The notes under the pieces were generated by a model that saw only the letters and a program-made list of their open reading frames with translations, searched no databases and had not been told where the DNA came from. From Acanthaster planci (lineage: Eukaryota > Echinodermata > Asteroidea > Valvatida > Acanthasteridae): a DNA stretch of 41,041 nucleotides. The first letter of the stretch is position 1. Each line of letters begins with the position of its first letter. Of the stretch, positions 27,401 through 39,400 are shown one piece after another. The position numbers and the translations under genes were made by a program. The stretch covers positions 4,291-45,331 of the forward strand of contig NW_019091708.1 of the NCBI RefSeq assembly GCF_001949145.1, written 5' to 3'.

Positions 27401-30400
27401 GGAAGTTACCACCACTACTTTGATTAGCACCACTCCAGAGTTGACAACCACTAAGGAAATCACAACATTGAAGAGCACCACAGAGGTGTCAACAACGGGT
27501 GGGTATAGCATACTAGCCATTGACTTTTGCAGTGAATATAGGTTTTCCTGGCCAATTTCGGAAAAAATGCGTGATTTCAGTTGTAAAATAAAATTTCAAT
27601 TTAGCGTAGATTTTGAAAACGACTGAAGGCCTGGTTTCATTTTCGCAATAACGAGCATTTGACTTTCGTTTTGCATCCTTCAAATAAATGAATGTACATT
27701 ACGGTTCATTAAGGAGGTTACAAATACGTGACTGGGATTTCTAATTGACGTATTCCTTGCCGATTCCAACAAATGTTTATTTGCTGAAAATCTGTCTTTT
27801 ACCGTGACTCTTTAGAAGTGAGTATTTATTTTTATTGCTGTAATTTAAAATCGTAAAATATACGTTCAAATTGATTAGAATGATACAAAGTTATACAAAT
27901 CGTGACAGCACTTTGATAATAAATGTCATCTTACTAATAGTGTATAATGTATTTTTTATCAAACTGTAAAAAACAAGTTTCTATGATTGAAACGCAGCAC
28001 AAGAAGGAAGGTTCCCTCAGCGCTGGTGTTTATAGGTTTCCTACAATAGTCGGTAGTTTCATGACGGCATGAATGGTTTATTTCAATCATGAATATTCAA
28101 ATATTTAATCAGTCAACTAAGCACTTCTAAGAATGTAACTTTAAGTTCTATAAGCATACAAACGAATTCTAATTCTTGACCCGGCATACGGTACTACCCA
28201 GGTGTTAACGACGCGGCAATTGAGATCGACACATGTTACTAATTATGGTCATAACCCTTTTTCCAGTGGGCGAACTTAGCAGAGATTTTTTCTAGTCCTC
28301 ACCCCAGGCATACACCACAAGACTGTAAACTCCATTGGCTAGACCCCAACCACTGCTGAGTTAAAATTCTTGACAGATCAGTTACCCCAAGGAGCCCATA
28401 TGGTCGCTATAAGGAACTGGATCTTTTTGTTTAGCTTCCGATGCACCGACCTCGTATTTAACTGATCATGGTGCCACCTCCGTCTATGATAGACGGCCGT
28501 TTGTTATCATGCCTCCCAGCCACAAAGACCCTTGTAATGGCATATAATTGATTTGAGGGTGTCCCTGGGTGTTGACCAATGTCTAGAAATTAAAAAAAAA
28601 ATAGACAAAAGGTCAGAATATGGTCACAGTACCTTTTATCCAGTCCAGCAAAAGGCTGACTCTGGTGAAACTCATACCAGCCAAGGGGAAGTCCCTAACT
28701 CAAAGGCGACTTAACTAGGTTATTTAGCATGGGCAGAGGTAGGATGTAATGTAAGGTCTTCACATTTGGCCATAAAAAAATCTAATTGATAAATTAAGAA
28801 AATGGCCGTCCATAGCTGACGGAGGGCGCTCTGCGTAAGGTTTTTTACAGAAATGTGCTGACTGGTCGGCTGTTTGGGTTGTGACCTGGTATTACTTGTA
28901 CTTCCACAATAGCATCATACAATGAAGGTAGAGGGGATTTGAGTGATGTATTAGCAGCCATAAAGCAGTCGTTTAGGTTCAGGCATGACCGGTAACTGAC
29001 CCAGTTATCAGAATTTCCACGTGGAGAAAACAGTCCGAGTTTCTTGGCATGGCTGCCACCAGGGTTTTCAATAACACTTTATGCAAAATCGTCCGCACAT
29101 TTTTGGAAGACTGAGATAAAAAAAGATGAATGCAGGATTGCAGACGTGTATTCAATTTCGCGCAAAAATGAATGTCAAAATACTAAACCAGTGCAATATC
29201 AGGAATAGGAACGCTGACTCTATACGACTGAATGCACCCTCGTTGAAATAGAATATTTATATTAGCTAAATAGAAACGGGAATTTCAATGTTTGTTCTAT
29301 TTCGCTCGAAAACGAATGCTCCTATTGCTAATTCATTTACAGATTTTCCGAAATTGGCTGGGAAAACCTATATTAAAATGCAGGATATGCAGAGCAAATA
29401 TCAGATCCATTAATGTGTCCTGAATAAAATTATATCTCAAGGTGGCTCAGCTTCCAAAGAACACTAGTTACTGTTAAGAACCCTCCACTGAATTAATTTA
29501 CTCTAATTGTTTCTTTTCTTTACAACTCAAGTTACAAATTCTTCAGAAACTGACAGAGTGCATCACCAGTTCAGAAATTGGCTTTAGTATTACTTTTTTG
29601 ATACTAACTGTTTTAACAGAGGCACCTTCAACAAAAGAGACAACCACTGTGCGTGTATCCACCACTGAGGCCCCATCTACAACCACTTCACCATCAACTA
29701 CAGAGGAAGTCACAACAACAGTTGTGAGCACAACTCCAGAGTCAACTACGAAACAGACCACGACGGTCAGGTCGACCACAGGTAATCTGTTTTCTGTAAA
29801 ATAATTCCTGCTACTGTAACCAATGGGTAGTCTCATTTTGCTATGTACCTTCTGACCAAAGAAGTTTGAAAATAAAAGGTCGTAATGTACAGATTTGTGT
29901 ACAGCTTGTGTTGAAGTCCAATCCATTTTAAGACATCATGCAAGGAGTCTTTCTGCAAAACAGTGGAGGTCCTAGCAACTTCCGAATTTTTCATCCAAGT
30001 ACATTTCGAAATATAACAAAGAGCTTTTACATGAACGCTTTAATCTTGGGTTCGATGAAGTTGACCATTTTTTACTCGTTTGATCTGAAATTGCCTCCAC
30101 GACAGGAGAAAAAACTACCCAAACCACTACTCAAGCATCTACAACAGTCCCGTCAACCACTGTAGCCCCAACAACTACCGAGAAATTACTACAACAGTTG
30201 TTTCTACCACTACCCCTTGTCAACCACTCTCATTTTCTGACGTATCCAGTAACCGAATCAAGATAAAATTGGCCTGTAACTGAAAAGATGGAAATGTAAC
30301 CAGAAGATATTGACATCCTTAATTTTTGAAAACTAACATGGTGTAACAAATAGAAGTATACACTTTGGAGGTTAAAGCCGTGTAAACACGGCAGATAAGA

Positions 30401-33400
30401 AATTGTCCTGAAGGTATTGTTTCTTGAACCTTTGAAGTCTTTAACCAAAGTTTATTACGAGAAAATTAAAACAGAGACTACGTTGAACTAACAATTGAAT
30501 TTAAAGACGTTGTTCATTTTCCACTTGTTTGATCTGAAGTTGCCTCTACGACCGAGGAAACAACTACCCAAACCACTACTCAAGTGTCTACAACAGTTCC
30601 GTCAACCACTGCAGCCCCAACAACTACCGAGAAAATTACTACAACAATTGTTTCTACCACTACCCCTGTGTCAACCACTGAGGAAGTGACCACTACGATA
30701 TCGACAACGGAGGAATCTACCACTGGTATGTGACATAACGAATGGATTGTAGACCAGAAGGGTTTTTGGAGATTCCTTTGTTAAACTGCATGCAATGTTT
30801 AAGGAGAACGGATGACACGCCAAACTTGGGTTAGATTTGCTTTTAATGTAACTGGTCATTTTGCTTTCTTAGATTGTATTGTTAATATTCTGCTGCATCC
30901 ATCACTTCCATATGATAAATTGAATTATTGTTGGGTTTCTTCTAGGGCCCCCATCAACCACTGAGACAACCACTGTTCGCGTATTAACCACCGAAGCCCC
31001 GTCAACCACAGCTCCTCCATCAACCACAGAGGAGATCACTACCACTGTTGTGAGCACGACTCCTGAGTCCACTTCCACCCAGACCACGACGGTCAGGTCG
31101 ACTACAGGTATACTTTTTTTCAGTAATAACATTCCTCTATGTGTAGCCACTGACAAGTCTGATTTCCTGACGTACCCAGTAACTGAATCTAGAAGATATT
31201 TATCTGTTTCTTGAGTGATAAGTGATAAACTTACAGAGTGTAATGAACAGATTATAATACATTTGGAAGTAGAAGCTGTGTGAAAACATAAGATAATAAA
31301 TTTTCATCAAGATATTATTTCTTGAAAGTTTGAAGTGTGCAACCTAAGTGTATTTTTAAGGCAATCGAAAAAGTGATTGCACTGAAGTATTAAGACGTGC
31401 GTTGAAAGTAGTGGAGCATTTTCCACTTGTTTCATCTGAAGTTGCTTCCACGACCGAGGAAACAACTACCCAAACCACTACCCAAGTGTCTACAACAGTC
31501 CCCTCAACCACTGCAGCCCCGTTAACTACCGAGAAAATTACTACAACAATTGTTTCTACCACTACCCCTGTGTCAACTACTGAGGAAGCGACCACCACGA
31601 TATCGACAACAGAGGAATCTACCACTGGTATGTGACATAACGAATGCATTTTAGACCAGAGGTTGTTTGATTAACTGCATGCGATGTTCGAGGAGAACAG
31701 ATGACACGTCCACCTTGGGTAAAATTTGCTTTTTATGAAACTGGTCATTTTGCTTTCTTAGATTGTATTGTTAATATTATGCTACATCCATCACTTCCAT
31801 ATGATAAATTGAATTGTTGTTGGGTTTCTTCCAGGGCCGCCCTCAACCACCGAGACAACCACTGTTCGCGTATCAACCACCGAAGCCCCGTCAACCACAG
31901 CTCCTCCATCAACCACAGAGGAGATCACTACAACTGCTGTGAGCACGACCCCTGAGTCCACCACTACCCAGACCACGACGGTCAGGTCGACTACAGGTAA
32001 AGTTTTTATAAGTAATAACATTCGTTTATGTGGAGCCAAGGACAAATCTCATTTTCTGACGTATCTAGTAACCGAATCAAGATGAAATTGGCCTGTTACT
32101 CAAGTGATAAAAACATAACCTAGCAAATCTTGACAACCTTTCGTTTTGAAAACTGACATGATATAATAAATAGATTGTGTACACTTTGGAATACAAAGCA
32201 GTGTCAACAAATCATCTTACAAATTTTCCTAAAGGTATTGTTTCTTAAAACCTTGAAATCTCCAACCAAAATTTATTATTAAAAAAATTAAAACGAAGAC
32301 TACACTGAATAATTGAATTTAAAGAAGTTGAACATTTTCCACTCGTTTGATCTGAAGTTGCCTCCACGACCGAGGAAACAACTACCCAAACCACTACCCA
32401 AGTGTCTACAACGGTNCCCTGAGTTCACCACTACCCAGACCACGACGGTCAGGTCGACTACAGGTAAAATTGTTATAAGTAATAACATTCGTTTATGTGG
32501 AGCCAAGGACAAATCGCATTTTCTTACGTATCCAGTAACCGAATCAAGATTAAATTGGACTGTTACTCAAGTAATGAAAACATAACCTAGCAAAGCTTTA
32601 CAACCTTTCGTTTTGAAAACTGACATGATGTAATAAATAGATTGTGTTTACTTTGGAATAGAAAGTAGTGTCAAAAGATCATCTTACAAATTTTCCTGAA
32701 GGTATTGTTTCTTAAAACCTTGAAATCTCCAACCAAAGTTTATTATTAGAAAATTAAAACGAAGACTACACTGATTTATTAACAATTGAATTTAAAGACG
32801 TTGTTCATTTTCCACTTGATTGATCTGAAGTTGCCTCCACGACCGAGGAGACAACTACCCAAACCACTACTCAAGTGTCTACAACAGTCCCGTCAACCAC
32901 TGCAGCCCCAACAACTACCGAGAAAGTTACTACAACAATTGTTTCTACCACTACCCCTGTGTCAACTACGGAGGAAGCGACCACTACGATATCAACAACG
33001 GAGGAATCTACCACGGGTATGTAGAATCACTAATGGAATGAAGACAAGAGGGCAATAAGGCTTTTCCAAATTATATGAGAATAAAATCTAGTACACTGGT
33101 TATGAGGAGTGCACATAAACCGGACAACTTGAATCCCCAAGCTGAAGACACTGTTGCCATATATTTTGATTCACGGCAACTTTTGCATGGCAACCACCAT
33201 TCCCTTATGGACTGGTTCCTTTGTGCCCTTCTCATCCATTGAAAACAGTGTATTAGTGCAAAGCGTCTGTTATGTAACTGGGTAATAGCTTGCCCTGAAT
33301 TGAAAGGTATAGCAACAGTGACTTCGGAATGGAAAATACAAATTCCTATGTTTATTTGAATTGAAAGAGCTCAGTGTACCATGTTTTATTCAAATTTAAC

Positions 33401-36400
33401 ACGTAAAAGGTTTCTTGCTAAGACTCTTTTGTTAATCTCAATGTATTATGTGCAGATACGGGATGAAATGTGAAACCCACCTTGGAGAGTGTTTATATAA
33501 ATATGGAAGCTTTGTTATCTTTGCCTATATGGATAATTCTGCTTCCTTTGGTGTTGGCAATGATGCTTTGATTAATTGACGGGTTACTTTCAGGGCCACC
33601 GTCAACCACTGAGATAACCACAGTGCGTGTTTCCACCACTGCGGCCCCGTCCACCACAGCTCCTCCATCAACCACAGAGGAAGTCACCACTACTGTTGTG
33701 AGCACTACTCCTGAATCCACTACGACCCAGACCACAACGGTCAGGTCAACTACAGGTATAAGGTTTTTTAAGTTATAACATTCGGGTATGTGGAGCCAAT
33801 GACAAGTCTGATTTGCTCAAGTACCCAGTATCGAATCAAGATGAAACTGGCCTGTTACTGAAGTGATGGAAATGTAACCAGGGGATTTTGACATCCTTAA
33901 TTTATTTAAACTGGCATGATGTAACTAATAGATTGAGTACAATTTGGAATACAAAGCCGTGTAAACACGTCAGATAGGAAATTTCCTTAAAGTATTCTTT
34001 CTCGAATCTTTGACGTTTGGAACCAAAATGTATTTGACGAAAATTAATACAGAAACTACACTGGACTCTTAACAATTGAATGTAAAGAAGTTGTTCATTT
34101 CCGCTGGTTGAATCTGAAGCTGCCTCCACGACCGAGGAAACAACTACGCAAACCACTACTCAAGTGTTTACAACAGTCCTGTCAACCACTCTAGCCCCAA
34201 CAACTACCGAGAAAGTTACTACAACAGTTGTTTCTACCACTTCCCCTGTGTCAACCACTGAGGAAGCGACCACTACGATATCGACCACCGAGGAATCTAC
34301 TACTGGTATGTAAAATAACGAATTGATTGCAGACCGGAAGTGAGTTTTCGAGATTGCTCTTTTTATATCCATGCATCATTCGAGGAGAACAGATGACACG
34401 TCAATTTCGGGAAAAATCTGCATTTTATGCAACTGGTCATTTTGCTTTCTTAGATTGTAATGACATAGTTAATATTCTAGTGCATCCGTCACTTGCATGT
34501 GATGAATTGAATTATTTTCGGGTTTCTTCCAGGGCCCCCCTCAACCACTGAGACAACCACTGTTCACGTATCAACCACTGAGGCCCCGTCGACCACAGCT
34601 CCTCCATCAACCACAGAAGAAGTCACCACAACAGTTGTGAGCACAACTCCTGAGGCAACAACGAAACAGACCACAACGGTCAAATCGACTACAGGTAATT
34701 TCTTTTTCGTACTGGACGGTGTTGAACTTTAAGCTCTGTTCTTAGGTGATGTGCCTAGCATTTGTTGTTTATATTTTAATCGAAGCTGGATTCAAGTCAT
34801 AAGCAATGTTAAGGTACAGTCCATCCTTTGTAATTTTGGCAGTTTGTTAATTTTGAGGCATCAACATTTCCTAAAATCTGAAGAGGGGTGCCTGAGAAAA
34901 AAAATTAGAAAGTTTCAGCCAAGGGAATACTCTACATTCCGAGAAAATAATATGGTAGAATTTCGATTTCAGATTAAACCTTGCTGAGTCTTGTTCTGAA
35001 TTGTTCCTGGATTCTGTGTTCGGAACACCTTCTTAGTTTTAGTGGAATGCAGCCAAGCGATGTCACGCACTGAACCTACGATCAATATTACTTTTAATAC
35101 TATTGCTCGTGTGTGCAGGGTAAATGCTTGTTGGCACTTCTAATTCGATTCTTAAAGAAATGCCGAGAGCTATATAAACTAGAGAGCTGACTCATGTACC
35201 AAGCGATGCCCGCTGGCTGCGTCTAACCCTGTGAAAAACTCGAAATTTTGTACTGCCTTTGAACGGCTATTTGCATATCTGCGTCCTTACTATGCGTCAG
35301 CAAAGCCGATATGGAAACAACCTGAACGCACAATCTGTAAATGAGCGTTTATTTTTCCATGCGCCAAAAACACAAACGCGTGCGCGTATGCGTTGCACAT
35401 GAATTTTGCCGTGACGTTTTTAATCGGATTTTATCGGTACCTAGTGTACGACATCTGCTGCTCCAGAGCCGTCAACTCGCTTAATACTGACTGAATAAGG
35501 AACGCCTTTTTCATTTACCTGAACTTATTCATCGAAAGACAGCCATCGAAATACATGCACACGAAATCGGGAGACTCGAATAATTGCCAAACACTCGTTT
35601 TAAAATTATCAACTATAGATAAACATATGCCACTGCTCTGTACGCGTGCGTCTTATTCAAAAGACGCGCTGACATTCGCAAAATTATGTTTAACTTGAGT
35701 GTTGCACTGAGAAAACATAATTCGATATCCATTCTGTCTGATTTTGAATGTTCTAGAAGCACGCGCAAAGATTCAAAATGTCTGCGCCCAGGACTTCGTT
35801 AAATTTTCTCCGTTTTTATATATCTTTAGACACATCGTTAGATTGGCCTTCTTTCATTCTTTTCTTCGAAAAGACAACTTGCCAGAAAGAAAAGTCTCAC
35901 GGAAGTTAAGTCCCAGAACCGTCTTTAAACGAAGTATGTTTTCAACAATAATTTCGTCGGTTACTCTTCGAATAACTGGAAATGATGACTGTATTAGGAA
36001 AGCTGCTGTTTTGACGAGAACAATAGATGATCATTCCATTTTGACGTATGGGCCTTCAAGTGAGAGACTTCGTCGACAGTTAACATAATGATAGCAGGCG
36101 TCCATTCAACCAACTTGCACGTTTCGGACCAATTGAATTGAGTATTTTATATTCATAACCATTTCACATTACTGTCCGTATCACAGTCACCACTTTCCCT
36201 GTTTATTGTCACTGAAAAAGTTGTTGCAAAAACGATAGTAAGGCATTGCCACGGGTAAATAAGGCTGGATAAAAAGATACATATTGTTTTGATGGGGCAG
36301 AAGCTTAGGTGAATTCTGCCCTGGCTTACTGGTCCATTTATGCCGAAATTATAATCAGTTATTCAATAGTACATCCATACATGTTTTCTGTGTATACTTA

Positions 36401-39400
36401 CTGCTCTGCTTAAACACCGTCATTTTCCGATATTCATAAATCTGGAACACCACGTCAAAAGAGAGAATACGTTCATAGGTTAAAATAGTACTCTGGTGGA
36501 AATAACTTTGCGTGTTTGTTCCTGGTCAACTGCAGTGTTTTCTACAACGGGGGAAAGTACTACACAAACAACCACTCAAATTACCACCACAGTTCCTTCA
36601 ACCACTCTGGCTCCTACAACTACCGAGAAAGTTACCACCAAGGTTGTTACCACCACACCTCTCTTAACAACTGAGGAAGTCACCACTACGGAATTTACAA
36701 CTGAGGAATCTACCACTGGTACGCCAAATGTCATACCATAGACCTACTCATCTACACGTCGAATCATGAAGATTTAAAATCAACACCCCAATTTAAATAT
36801 TATCAACTTAATCCACACTGACGATTCCTCGTGCTTCTTGCATTTCAATCTATGTAATGCTTTAAAAAAATGGTAATGAAATAGGCTTGATTTCAGAAGC
36901 TTTAGCGTCTCATTGAAGAACCGAAGGGCAATATTTTCTGGGAGCAAGAAGAGAAAACGTTTCAAACAAACGCCAGGCAAGTAAAGCCAGGTTATCTTGG
37001 CGTTTCCATTTCTCATTCATTCCAGGAATCCCGTCAACCACTGAAGTGACCACCACACGCATATCTACAACGGAGACCCCTTCAACCACTTTGAAGCCTT
37101 CGACCACTGCTCAGCCCTCAACAACTGCCCTGGCTTCAACAACCAAAGAAGTTACAACAGCTGTTCGCACTACCCCGGAGGGGACAACAACTGAAACAAC
37201 CACAACGCAAACGACCACACGTAAAAGATATTCTTATTTTATAGTCAAATAAAATTTATGCAACGACACACCGAAACCTTTTAACTCAAGTTGGCTTGCT
37301 CTTATTTGGGCAGTGGTTCCCACCACGGAAGAAGGCACTACAGCCATAGAAACAACTCAACGAAGAACTACGGTGCCATCAACCACTGAGGCCCCGCGCA
37401 CTACCGAAGAAGTGACGACGACAACGCTTGTTACTACATCCCCGGAGGTTACAACAACGGAGGAGAAAACAACGGCAATCTCAACCACAGAGGCACCATC
37501 TACAACAGGCAGGCTTATACTCTTTTACCCTTGTTTTAAACGTCAGATTTCAGTATGCTCAAAACATAGATGCCAAATAAAGACGGAGGCCATATTTTCC
37601 CCTGGTCCCAAAGATCCTCTCTTATCAGACTCCCTTTAGCAATTTAAGGCACTTTTCGTTATCTCTGTCTTTTTTTCTCAACGTTCATAGCATTAGTAAC
37701 CACCAGGGCGCCGTCAACTACTGTAAGAGAGACAACCACGGTGGTCACAGAAGGTGAGTTTTAAAAAAATGGGAGTTTAATAACTCTAAAACCTGTTTCC
37801 AACGTGATGACTATTAAAAAAGAAGGCTTGACGAGGCCAAGCGAATTCTGATGCTTTAAACGTATTAGAGTAGAACAATGATGAACAGACAGGCAGCTTT
37901 TTTTGTACGGAAATGGTGATCTTGACCGGGTTTCACGTTAAATGTAAAATCTTATTTATTTTTCAAATCGTCAAACAAACTATACAGGGTGCCTTTAAAA
38001 AGGAAACCGAGAAAAATTTGATTGTTTCTTGAATGTGACTAACTATTTTTGTAAATGGTAACCATCATCTGTTTTCATTATGACCAAATTTCCGTCACAG
38101 ATGACTGAGTAGGAAGTGGTTTAATGCACCAAGTCAGAAATTGCTTTGCACCAGCTGTTTTGATGTTGAATTCATACTGTCTGTCTGAATTCATACGTAA
38201 TGTTTGCTGGAATCTCTAAAATGCACGATACCCATTTAAAAGTGATTAGAATAGGAGCAGAATTTTTTAATGAATGGAATGGGGAGAGGGAAATGTTGAA
38301 GGACACTGGAGTTATACTTCGTCAAGAATAAGCCCCTAACTGGGCTGTCTTTGCGATAGTGTAATTGCTTCTTTTTGGTTTTTTTTCTTACTTCACGGTG
38401 TGCAAACCTGTGATGCATCTGGTGGAAAACCATTTCTGACACGGTCCATTAAACCGCTTATTGCTCAGTCATGTGTGACAGAAATGTGGATTCCTAAATG
38501 TCATACGAAAGAGGATATCATACTAAAACTAATTATATAGACCATTTACCAAAAGAGTCGGTAACATTCGAGAAAAAGATTAGTTTATCTCGGTGTTTTT
38601 AAAGACACCTTGTATAGGGAACTGACTAGTTTCTGAAATTATAAAGGTGAACAAGGAAATTTACTCAAGGGGGATTTGAGCCTGCGACCTCCGCAATAAT
38701 TTTTACTCCTTAGAAAGCTGTTATAATTATTCTTTATTTACGAAATATAACACCATTTAATGTAGCACCCACCACCGTGAAATCAACTACAACTGAGAAA
38801 GTTACCACGCCACAAGAAACAACGGTGACAATTAAGGAAAGTACCACAGAGGGCGAAGTGACTGTTATAACAACAACAAGGCGTACAGGTACTTTCATTT
38901 TGCTCTTTCTTCTTTTGTGTTAATTTTTCCTCAGTATAAAATTTCCCATACATAAAACCTGATCCTAATTCAGTACCTTTTAAGGATAAAATCACTCCAA
39001 AATGTAGTAATTTTATTGTTATTCCTTTGTCTGGTCTTTTTTACAGTACTGCCTGTCTGCGAATTCAATGGTGAAGAATACCAGGTAATTAAATCTAATT
39101 TGTTTTGTATACGGATCAAATATCCTGATTAGATGTGGAGCAAAATAAGTCACTTATGTTTAATATTAACCCCGCAACGTTGTACCTTGGCTATACATGT
39201 ATTGAACAGAAGGGAATCGCAACGGCATAAAATGCAAGTAATTAAACCCTTACGAAATTATGTTGTGTAGGCCCAAACAAAAGAATTCACCCTCGAACGG
39301 GCAAAAGCATTTCAAATATTTATGCATGATAAAACGACGTTTAACTTATCAGGTGGAAGACTGCTACGTTGGAACCATAGACAACTTTACAGATAATCAA

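Larger units (their letters stand above)
30030..34700 (+). repeat. Tandem array of a roughly 0.9-kb two-exon (type II plus type I) unit
   Basis: Type II exons begin at 30091 (decayed), 30540, 31442, 32358 (interrupted by N), 32831 and 34120; type I exons at 30946, 31835, 32417 (fragment), 33594 and 34533. Introns are copied too: each type II acceptor follows TTTGATCTGAAG or a close variant, each type I acceptor follows GGGTTTCTTC(C/T)AG except at 33594. Unit spacings between type II starts are 902, 916, 473 (gap), and 1289. Confidence 0.88.

Noticed and set aside
35744-36088. 114-codon open frame in intron 53
   Set aside because: No recognisable domain, no splice sites in phase 1 with neighbours, and no repeat pattern; length is compatible with chance.
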